A stretch of 64,000 nucleotides of DNA from NCBI RefSeq assembly GCF_014831675.1, contig NZ_VJXY01000017.1, positions 1-64,000 of the forward strand. The letters are read 5' to 3'. This document shows, piece after piece, positions 44,295 to 51,832 of this stretch. The notes beneath the pieces are model-generated. The model did not search any database, was not told where the DNA came from, and worked only from the letters and a program-made list of their open reading frames with translations. Each line of letters starts with the position of its first letter. Position 1 is the stretch's first letter. The position numbers were made by a program, and so were the translations under genes. Source of the stretch: Komarekiella delphini-convector SJRDD-AB1. Lineage in GTDB: Bacteria; Cyanobacteriota; Cyanobacteriia; Cyanobacteriales; Nostocaceae.

Positions 44295-44801
44295 CTAATA
44301 CATACAAAATTAATAATTAGGCTGAGCAAGTTTTTCAAAAACAGATTGAACATGTTTTAGATTAGAACTATTTTGACAATCAGGTAGCAAAGAATGAAAT
44401 TTTCATCCTGAGTTGTCACACAACGTGCTTTTTGCGCTTACTCTTGTTCATAAATGTCTCCTCTAAAAGATTATCTTTTAGAGAGAAAATCACAAATTAA
44501 TAATAATTCATCGGTGTTTACCTGTAATTAATTTTTAACTTAAATCCACATTTTTCTAAGAAGTCTATTTGATATTCTCTACAAACTACTTTTTTGAGAT
44601 TAGTACAACTAAATTCTGGTATAACATCTGATAAAAAACCAGTTTTTCGTATCTTTTAATACTAAAGCTGTGTTTTGAAAGATAGAACAAAGCTAATACT
44701 AATACAACTATAAATTACTTTTTATTTCCTGCTGCTACGTGTAGCCAATTGAAGGATAAATGGTATAAATAAGTAAGGATATTTGTACCTAAATTGCAAT
44801 A
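44295..44801. other. AT-rich intergenic region with hairpin
   Basis: About 500 bp. CTCTAAAAGA / TCTTTTAGAG form a 10-bp stem at 44461-44483 with loop TTA, with no T-tract. Otherwise no feature was recognised. Confidence 0.5.
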
Positions 44802-44939
44802 ATGTATGATAGTAATAGTAATTTAGACATAGGAAAAATGCTTGATACAGGCACTTTACAACACGTTTACCACTTAGTAAAACAATATATCTTTAAGCAA
44901 TTTAGTATCAGCAACCAAAATGCTTTAAAGAATTTTTAA
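44802..44939 (+). CDS. Possible 45-residue small protein
   Basis: An ATG-initiated frame of 45 codons (MYDSNSNLDIGKMLDTGTLQ, then HVYHLVKQYIFKQFSISNQN), ending with TAA that overlaps the nadB stop on the other strand by 3-4 bases. The composition looks protein-like, but there is no clear ribosome-binding site or known family. Low confidence. Confidence 0.3.
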   Translation: MYDSNSNLDIGKMLDTGTLQHVYHLVKQYIFKQFSISNQNALKNF

Positions 44940-46780
44940 TTGTTGACGACTGGAGATTTCCACCAGTTATTTGTTTGCACAAGTGTATGGGCTTGCCAGT
45001 CTGAATCCGGTTGAGGATGATCTAGACGGTAGTGTCCACCACGGCTTTCGGTTCTAAAAGCAGCACTTTTGAGAATTAAATGAGCCACATCTAATAGATT
45101 GCGGGTTTCTGCCCAAAGTCGCAATTGCCGTTCAACATCTGGTAAGTTGAAATTAGCTGGTTCTTTTGGACGTAAAGAAAGCAAAAATTGACTCAGAGGC
45201 AAGGCAGTGAAATCTTGCTGCCAAGATTCAATAGTGGCGATCGCCATCTCTAAACCTGATTGTTCCCGACAAATACCAGCACTTTGCCACACAAGACGTG
45301 GTAACTTCTCTCTTAGTGTTTCTAGCTGTGCTTGCTGGGTTTGCCATTCATTGGTGTCAACACTAAATTCTCGCAATGGTAGTAATGATGTTTCTGATGG
45401 TAGCCCAACATCTGTCAACTCAATATTAGCCATCTGTGCCCCAAACACGATACATTCGAGCAGGGAATTACTGGCAAGACGATTTGCCCCATGCACTCCA
45501 GTACTGGCAGTTTCACCCACCGCGTACAAACCAGGGAGATTTGTGCGGTTCATCAGATCCGTGGCAATACCACCCATCCAATAATGAGCAGCAGGGGCTA
45601 CAGGAATTGGTTCACTGAAGACATCAATGCCCCAATGCTGACAAACTTTAATGATGTTGGGAAAGCGATGACGAATTTTGTCAGCGGGGATGGGGCGCAT
45701 ATCTAACCACACATGGGCAGTGGCAGGATCGAGGGCGGTGCGTTGCAAATGACTGAAAATTGCTCTACTAACAACATCTCTTGGTGCAAGTTCACCGGCA
45801 GGGTGATAGTCAAAAGCAAAACGCCGCCCTTCGTTATCAACCAGGTGTGCCCCTTCGCCGCGTACAGCTTCACTAATGAGAAAGCGATCAGCACCTAATT
45901 TGGTAAGAGCTGTGGGGTGAAATTGAACAAATTCTAAATCCCGGAGGATGGCCCCGGCTCGATATGCGATCGCTACCCCATCACCCGTACTCACAGCCGG
46001 GTTAGTGGTTTGGGCAAATACTTGACCACCACCACCAGTTGCTAATACCACAGCACCAGCTCGTACCCATGTAATTTCACCTTGATAAAACAGGCTAATT
46101 CCTTGACAGCGAAAAGTCGGAGCGGCGGAAGCCGCCGCTCTGAATTTTTCAAGACAGAGGCCACTTTCGGGTTCAATCCACAAACTCAACGCCAAAGCTT
46201 GCTGGATGACTTGAATATTCTGGCGGCGTAATACTTGAGCAGTTAGGGTGGTGGTGACTTCCCTACCTGTGGTGTCGGCAGCGTGGAGGACACGGTTACG
46301 AGAATGGGCAGCTTCTAAAGTTAAAGCCAAGGCTTTACCATGACGATCAAAAGCTACGCCTAAGTTGACCAAGGATTGAATGCAGCTAGGGGCTTGTTGG
46401 GCGAGGAATTCTACGGCAAAGCGATCGCATAAAAGAGCACCTGCCCGGATCGTATCTTCAATGTGCAGCGAAGGAGAATCTTCTGGGGCAACCGCTGCGG
46501 CAATACCACCTTGTGCCCAATCACTGGCAGACAAGGCAACAGTTTCTTTAGTAATTAAGCCGACTCGTAAGGATTCTGGCAGACACAGCGCCGTGTACAG
46601 TCCAGCGGCACCAGCGCCGACTACTAAAACATCAAATTGGCTAGGAATATCTATCTTAGGCAAGGTAAGGGGAGGGGGGAACGGGGGAAGGGGAGAGAGG
46701 GGGAGGGGGGCAGCAAGAGACAAAAGAGAAAATTTTACTTTGTCCTCCTTGTCTTCCTTATCTCCTATTATCTTCCCCAT
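44936..46780 (-). CDS. nadB: L-aspartate oxidase
   Basis: A 614-residue flavoprotein. The FAD motif VLVVGAGAAGLYTALCLP near residue 52, the SASDWAQGGIAAAV loop, GRRFAFDYHPAGELAPRDVV and GLYAVGETASTGVHGANRLA identify NadB, which oxidises L-aspartate to iminoaspartate for NAD synthesis. The first ~39 residues (MGKIIGDKEDKEDKVKFSLL then a Pro/Leu-rich run) come from a low-complexity G/A-rich tract and do not look like NadB. The true start may be the TTG at 46663 (LPKIDIPSQFD). An in-frame peptide SAAPTFRC near residue 215 also looks unusual. A terminator-like hairpin lies upstream, for psbU. Confidence 0.93.
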   Translation of the reverse strand: MGKIIGDKEDKEDKVKFSLLSLAAPLPLSPLPPFPPPLTLPKIDIPSQFDVLVVGAGAAGLYTALCLPESLRVGLITKETVALSASDWAQGGIAAAVAPEDSPSLHIEDTIRAGALLCDRFAVEFLAQQAPSCIQSLVNLGVAFDRHGKALALTLEAAHSRNRVLHAADTTGREVTTTLTAQVLRRQNIQVIQQALALSLWIEPESGLCLEKFRAAASAAPTFRCQGISLFYQGEITWVRAGAVVLATGGGGQVFAQTTNPAVSTGDGVAIAYRAGAILRDLEFVQFHPTALTKLGADRFLISEAVRGEGAHLVDNEGRRFAFDYHPAGELAPRDVVSRAIFSHLQRTALDPATAHVWLDMRPIPADKIRHRFPNIIKVCQHWGIDVFSEPIPVAPAAHYWMGGIATDLMNRTNLPGLYAVGETASTGVHGANRLASNSLLECIVFGAQMANIELTDVGLPSETSLLPLREFSVDTNEWQTQQAQLETLREKLPRLVWQSAGICREQSGLEMAIATIESWQQDFTALPLSQFLLSLRPKEPANFNLPDVERQLRLWAETRNLLDVAHLILKSAAFRTESRGGHYRLDHPQPDSDWQAHTLVQTNNWWKSPVVNN

Positions 46781-46786
46781 CTGTAA

Positions 46787-46820
46787 TAGAAAATTCCCAC
46801 TCCCTAGGATTAGGAGTGGG
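46787..46820 (-). terminator. Rho-independent terminator of psbU
   Basis: On the minus strand CCCACTCC / GGAGTGGG form an 8-bp stem with a 9-nt loop, followed by AATTTTCTA. It lies 30 bp after the psbU stop. Confidence 0.7.
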
Positions 46821-46849
46821 TTGCTTGTTACATCAACTGCAATATCCAG

Positions 46850-47302
46850 TTATCTGTAGATACCGTTGTTAACGCGATCATCTCCTTCGTTGAAGGCAGG
46901 TTCAAATTCTGTCACGGTGAAGTGATCGAAGTTGGCTTGCAGAGTTTGTTTTTGGCGATCGCTCAATCCTGGAAGATCCAATACATCCTCAACCTTCTGG
47001 TAAGGAGCATTTTTGATGATTTTCTTAGCAAGGGTGGGATACAGCCCTGGATACTGTTGAAAAGCTCGCACGTTAGTGTTATTCAAATCAATTTTTTTAC
47101 CGAATTCCGTCCCTAGCTTAGCGTCTGCTCGATTCTGGCGCTCAATTGCCAAAACGTGAACTTGAGGAAAAGCAAAACTGTTGAAACTAGCAGCTTGGGC
47201 TATCTGAGTTGTTCCCAGCCATCCCCAACAGCCAAGTAACAAACTAAACACTGTTAATAAACGCACCAATCCTTTCACGATTTTTCTACCTCTTTGCATC
47301 AA
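46850..47302 (-). CDS. psbU: Photosystem II extrinsic protein U (12 kDa)
   Basis: A 150-residue precursor with a lumenal signal peptide (basic [10 protein letters not shown], hydrophobic core [12 protein letters not shown], cleavage near AQA-ASFN). The mature protein has [40 protein letters not shown] and [20 protein letters not shown], the helix-hairpin-helix fold of PsbU, and ends in the conserved NNGIYR. PsbU stabilises the oxygen-evolving manganese cluster on the lumenal side. It is followed by a strong terminator. The promoter must lie upstream of 47302. Confidence 0.95.
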   Translation of the reverse strand: MMQRGRKIVKGLVRLLTVFSLLLGCWGWLGTTQIAQAASFNSFAFPQVHVLAIERQNRADAKLGTEFGKKIDLNNTNVRAFQQYPGLYPTLAKKIIKNAPYQKVEDVLDLPGLSDRQKQTLQANFDHFTVTEFEPAFNEGDDRVNNGIYR

Positions 47303-47946
47303 ACAATAAAAGCTTTAAGCCAACAGCTGTCAGTGGTCACTAGTCATTGGTCATTCGTTAGAGTACCAAGGACAAAGGACAAAAGCTGATAGCTCAATCA
47401 ACACAGCAGTCATCAGAAACTAATATACAGCGTATTAATATCCACAATATTTGCCGTTACTGGGTTTGACTGTGTTTTTGCCAAAAATTATTTCTAGAGG
47501 GAAAGCTGCCTGTATTGCTGGAACAGCGTTGCACCTTCCACAGACCCCAGTTAGCATCCCTGTCTAGGCAAAATTTTTTGAGGGTGTTCCCTTTACTTAT
47601 GTTGATGTAATACCAAATATTTCTTAACTAAATTGCTATGACCCCAGTTCGCACAAATAAAAAACTGGCGTTGGGGTGGAGGAATTTCTGGCAAGTGGCG
47701 TGGGAAACCCCGTTAGCCCTAGGCGATGGCTCGCCATCGCCGTCAGCCAGCGCACCCTGCAAGATTCTACAGACAACTTTGGGCCCATGCGACGGGTTCT
47801 TCAATGCCCATTGCCATAAGCCCGATCGCGATACATCTAATGTTTAATTATTACTTGGGATATACTCCCCCATTGATTGCAAGCAATACAATGTGGGCTT
47901 TTAACCCAATCTGAATACTGCTTAGGAAGCGATGAGCTTTACTAAG
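47303..47946. other. Intergenic region upstream of psbU
   Basis: About 640 bp, expected to contain the psbU promoter. It includes short repeats (GTCACTAGTCATTGGTCATT; CAAGGACAAAGGACAAA) and an interspersed palindromic module near 47710-47760 (GGCGATGGCTCGCCATCGCC). A 69-codon plus-strand frame through this module looks spurious. Confidence 0.5.
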
Positions 47947-48726
47947 CTAAGCCACTATAGCAGCTAGCAAAAATAGGCTGTCTACCAAAATTGTACTTAA
48001 AACTGCGCCACCAAAAGCGTACCAATGTCGCTGCTCGTTGCGTAAAGGTAAAACTCCAACTGTCAGCAACACTAGGGCAAGAATTATCGCCCAGGCTTGT
48101 CCCCCAGGGGTCTGTACTTGCGTCAGGGCATTTTGTAAAATTTGTGGTGCGCCATCAGCGTCTACTGTCATGATTTGCCGCCAATAGGGCATCAAATCTA
48201 CTAAATAGAAATATACATCAGTTAAGACTGTACCGAATAAAGAACCTAAATAAAACCAGTTACCTACTTTGCCCCAATTCCGCAACAGACACCAAACGGC
48301 AAATGGTAGGCCTATAGTCTCTACTGGTAAATGCCATAAAGGTTCCCAACGTAACCAGCCCCAGTAAATCGCTCCTGCTAACCAACTCCAGCTAAACCCT
48401 AAGAGCAAATCCCCCCAAACATAAGTTGCAGGGCGCGACATTAATCTAAAACTCAACCACACCCAAAATCCTGTTAACGCTAAACTCAGACTTGGTAGCG
48501 ATCGCACTATTGGCGCTTCTATAAATACTGGTACTGATACCAAAAACACCGCCGCTGCAAACACTAACCACTTTTGGTAAGAAGAAATAAAGACAGGCAA
48601 AGAAGGAGATGAGGAAAGCGTAGACTCTAATTCTCTGATGCTTCTGTTACCAGTGTCAGCTAAATCCAAATTGCTATCAATAGAAGGGGTTGAAGCTGTG
48701 TAGGAGGACAATGTATTATTAATCAA
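47947..48726 (-). CDS. DUF3120-type membrane protein
   Basis: A 259-residue membrane protein with a polar N-terminal ~45 residues, then about six to seven helices (WLVFAAAVFLVSVPVFIEAP, LLLGFSWSWLAGAIYWGWLR, WAIILALVLLTVGVLPLRN). The WGWLRWEPLWHLPVETIGLP stretch and the GSLFGTVLTDVYFYLVDLMP loop match, as far as I recall, the cyanobacterial/plastid DUF3120 family. Function is unknown; a thylakoid or envelope location is inferred from the phylogenetic distribution. It is a single gene; nothing nearby hints at a partner. Confidence 0.75.
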   Translation of the reverse strand: MINNTLSSYTASTPSIDSNLDLADTGNRSIRELESTLSSSPSLPVFISSYQKWLVFAAAVFLVSVPVFIEAPIVRSLPSLSLALTGFWVWLSFRLMSRPATYVWGDLLLGFSWSWLAGAIYWGWLRWEPLWHLPVETIGLPFAVWCLLRNWGKVGNWFYLGSLFGTVLTDVYFYLVDLMPYWRQIMTVDADGAPQILQNALTQVQTPGGQAWAIILALVLLTVGVLPLRNEQRHWYAFGGAVLSTILVDSLFLLAAIVA

Positions 48727-49123
48727 AGTTTTTAATATTTGTTATTAAACTTTATCTTATTTAATGTATCACATTTCAAAATGCCCTAGGGGGGGATTTT
48801 AATTCTACTAGAATCTTGCCCAGGTTGTGTATCACCTGCATTTCGTGAAAGCAGGATGTTGCGGGAGCAGGAGGAGTGGGGAATAACTTTTGACTCTTTC
48901 CTGTCTCCTTCAGCCGCAAACCTCTTCTGAAGTACGTATATTTCTCTGTATCGAGTCATACACTCAGAAACTTTTAACGTTCCCACACTATTCTGTAAAT
49001 TAATGACGCGTTTCTGTGAGAGATGAATGAAAAACCGATGTTTTCTTCAACTCTTTTCCTGGTAAGTTTTCCAGGTAGATGTTTGTGTAATTGGTTGTAA
49101 TCTCAGCGATCGCAGGTAAACTG
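48727..49123. other. Intergenic region between DUF3120 gene and uppP
   Basis: About 400 bp between divergent genes, so both promoters should lie here. A G-run (CCTAGGGGGGGA) is near 48785. No ORF or RNA gene is supported. Confidence 0.4.
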
Positions 49124-50086
49124 ATGGCTTTATCAAAACGTCAATGGTTCTTGCTTTTAAGTGCAGGATCAGTAACTTTCTCGATTGCAGCATTTCCGCT
49201 TAAAGTTTTCAGCGCCCAGCCTAATCTAGGAGAAAATGGGGTGCAACAAATGAATATTTTGCAGGCTATTATTTTAGGCTTTGTGCAAGGAATGACTGAA
49301 TTCCTGCCGATTAGTAGCACAGCACATTTAAAAGTTGTGCCCGTGGTTCTTGGTTGGGGTGATCCGGGGGTAGCTTTTACCGCTATCATCCAGCTTGGTA
49401 GTATAGCAGCGGTGCTGTGGTATTTCTGGGGGGATTTGACGCGAATTATCAAAGGAACGACAAGAGCGATCGCCCTCAAAGATTACGATGACTATGAATT
49501 TCGGCTATCTCTGGGGATTATTTTAGGAACATTACCTATTGTCTTCTTTGGACTTTTGATTAAAAAGTTCATTCCAGACTTTGATAATTCACCTATTAGA
49601 AGCTTAGGAGCGATCGCCATTGCCTCTATAGTTATGTCGCTGCTACTGGGGTTAGCAGAACAACTAGGTAAACGTCAACGAGACTTTGAAAATCTGACAA
49701 TGAAAGATGGGGTATTAATGGGTTTAGCTCAGGCTTTAGCATTAATCCCTGGTGTTTCTCGTTCTGGTTCCACCTTAACAGGAGGGCTATTTATGGGATT
49801 ACAACGGGAAACAGCTGCGAGATTTTCATTTTTGCTAGGCATTCCCGCGATTACGCTAGCGGGGTTAGTCCAATTAAGAGATGTTTTAGGAGCAGGGTTA
49901 AGTAGTGCAGGAATAATCCCCCTCGTTGCCGGAGTGATTTCTGCCACAGTATTCTCGTATATAGCGATCGCCGGATTGCTGCGCTTCCTTAAAACCCAAA
50001 GCACTTGGGTGTTTATTTGGTATCGACTAGCATTTGGGGTAGCAATACTGGGGGCAATTGGAGCTGGTTTGTTAAAGAATAGTTAA
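49124..50086 (+). CDS. uppP: Undecaprenyl-diphosphate phosphatase
   Basis: Start taken at ATG 49124; an upstream TTG at 49091 is in frame. The 320-residue BacA/UppP protein has about eight helices. The catalytic motifs are GFVQGMTEFLPISSTAHLKV and the second PGVSRSGSTLTGGLFMGL. It recycles undecaprenyl diphosphate to the monophosphate carrier for peptidoglycan and surface glycan synthesis. An N-terminal extension of about 45 residues (WFLLLSAGSVTFSIAAFPLK) forms an extra hydrophobic segment before the usual start MNILQAIILG. It could supply carrier lipid to the glycan cluster, although it is 30 kb away. Confidence 0.93.
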   Translation: MALSKRQWFLLLSAGSVTFSIAAFPLKVFSAQPNLGENGVQQMNILQAIILGFVQGMTEFLPISSTAHLKVVPVVLGWGDPGVAFTAIIQLGSIAAVLWYFWGDLTRIIKGTTRAIALKDYDDYEFRLSLGIILGTLPIVFFGLLIKKFIPDFDNSPIRSLGAIAIASIVMSLLLGLAEQLGKRQRDFENLTMKDGVLMGLAQALALIPGVSRSGSTLTGGLFMGLQRETAARFSFLLGIPAITLAGLVQLRDVLGAGLSSAGIIPLVAGVISATVFSYIAIAGLLRFLKTQSTWVFIWYRLAFGVAILGAIGAGLLKNS

Positions 50087-50211
50087 TAGTCCTTTGTTCA
50101 AAGCAAATGACAAATAACCAACGCCCAATACTTCTCTACGAGAGGCTGCGCCCTAAGCGTAGCTATGCCGCAGGCTTTACGGCTATGCTCAGTACAAGTA
50201 CCCAATCCCCC

Positions 50212-51549
50212 ATGTCTACCATTCATCCCGCCCGCATTACCAAAGTATCGCCTGATTCTATAGCCGCAGAGATTGGCTTTGAAGCGGGGGATGCGATCGT
50301 TGCGATCAACGGTACACGTCCCCGCGATTTAATTGATTATCAGTTTTTATGTGCTGATGAAGTTTTGGAACTAGAAGTTTTAGATGCTACTGGTAAAACT
50401 CATAGCCTGGAAATCGAAAAAGACTACGACGAAGACTTGGGGCTAGAATTTGAAACTGCCCTATTTGATGGCTTAATTCAGTGCAATAACCGCTGTCCAT
50501 TTTGCTTTATCGACCAACAGCCACCAGGTAAGCGCACCAGCTTGTACCTGAAAGATGACGATTACCGTCTGAGCTTTTTGTATGGCTCTTACCTAACTCT
50601 GACCAATTTACCAGAACGAGAATGGCAGCGTATTGAACAAATGCGCTTGTCTCCTTTATATGTTTCTGTTCACGCTACGGAACCCGAAATTAGAATCAGA
50701 CTGCTGAAAAATCAGCGTGCGGGGCAAATTTTGCAACAAATCAAGTGGTTTCAAGAAAGGCGACTCCAAATTCATGCTCAAGTAGTAGTTTGCCCTGGTA
50801 TAAATGATGGCGAACACTTGGAACAAACTCTAAGAGATTTAGCGTCTTTTTATACTGGTGAAGTGCCTGCGGTAGCATCGGTGGCAGTTGTGCCAGTGGG
50901 TTTAACACGATTTCGTCCCTCAGAAGACGAGCTGACACCCGTAACCAGGGAAAAAGCCAAAGAAGTGATTTCCCAAGTGCGATCGCTTACCCAGCAATTT
51001 CGTCAACAGTTCGGTTCCAGCGTTGCTTGGTTAGCCGATGAGTGGTTTTTGATTGCAGGTGAGGAGTTACCAAGTGAGTCTGAATATGAAGAGTATCCGC
51101 AAATTGATAACGGTGTTGGTTCCATTCAGTTATTTATCAAGCAATTTGCAGCTGCGGCAGCAGAATTACTCCCGCCAAAAGTTTATCCTCAGAGAAAATT
51201 AACTTGGGTGGTGGGCAACGCAGTAGAAACAGCATTTAAACCCATATTGAAACGGTTGAATTCTGTTGATGGTTTAGAGGTAAATATGCGTGCTTTATGT
51301 AGTGATTACTGGGGACAAAGTATTACTGTAACTGGGTTATTAACTGGTCATGATTTGCTATTGAATTTACAAGGGCAAGATTTGGGAGAAGGAATTTTGC
51401 TACCAAATGTAATGCTGAAACATGGCGATTTGATATTTTTAGATGATATTAGTATTGAAGATTTAGCCCAAAAACTGAATACAAAAATATTACCAGTAGC
51501 GGGAGTTGAAGATTTAATCAATACCTGTATTGCTTCTGTAAGCAATTAG
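50212..51549 (+). CDS. Radical-SAM DUF512 protein with PDZ-like N-terminus
   Basis: Start taken at ATG 50212 (MSTIHPARITKVSPDSIAAE), giving 445 residues. The in-frame ATG at 50107 adds 35 residues encoded by an interspersed palindromic repeat and is probably not native. A PDZ-like module (GFEAGDAIVAINGTRPRDLI) is followed by the Fe-S motif CNNRCPFCFIDQQPPGKR (C-x3-C-x2-C) and a DUF512 C-terminal region (LTWVVGNAVETAFKPILKRL). This matches a cyanobacterial Fe-S oxidoreductase family of unknown reaction. It lies downstream of uppP on the same strand. Confidence 0.85.
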   Translation: MSTIHPARITKVSPDSIAAEIGFEAGDAIVAINGTRPRDLIDYQFLCADEVLELEVLDATGKTHSLEIEKDYDEDLGLEFETALFDGLIQCNNRCPFCFIDQQPPGKRTSLYLKDDDYRLSFLYGSYLTLTNLPEREWQRIEQMRLSPLYVSVHATEPEIRIRLLKNQRAGQILQQIKWFQERRLQIHAQVVVCPGINDGEHLEQTLRDLASFYTGEVPAVASVAVVPVGLTRFRPSEDELTPVTREKAKEVISQVRSLTQQFRQQFGSSVAWLADEWFLIAGEELPSESEYEEYPQIDNGVGSIQLFIKQFAAAAAELLPPKVYPQRKLTWVVGNAVETAFKPILKRLNSVDGLEVNMRALCSDYWGQSITVTGLLTGHDLLLNLQGQDLGEGILLPNVMLKHGDLIFLDDISIEDLAQKLNTKILPVAGVEDLINTCIASVSN

Positions 51550-51832
51550 CTACTAACAACTGTCAGCTTTTGGCGGTCTGTCAGTTGAGATTAAATTTTT
51601 TGTCAAAGCCAATGTTACGAAAATGAAACCATTATCTTGGGAAGTTTGAGCCCTAACTTTCGGTGTAAAAGCTTGAAGAAAGGCTTGTTGTGAGACATCA
51701 AAACCTTCCAACACAGTAGTTAGTGGTTATAAATCTCCTTAGCAAGAAGCTTTGTTCTGTATGATTGACCACTGATTAATAACTAATAGCCAATAAAGAT
51801 GAATTAATAACTAATAAAAATAGGAGTAACTA

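Noticed and set aside
47638-47847. 69-codon plus-strand ORF upstream of psbU
   Set aside because: Half of it is a GGCGATGGCTCGCCATCGCC-type palindromic module; the translation is Ser/Pro low complexity.
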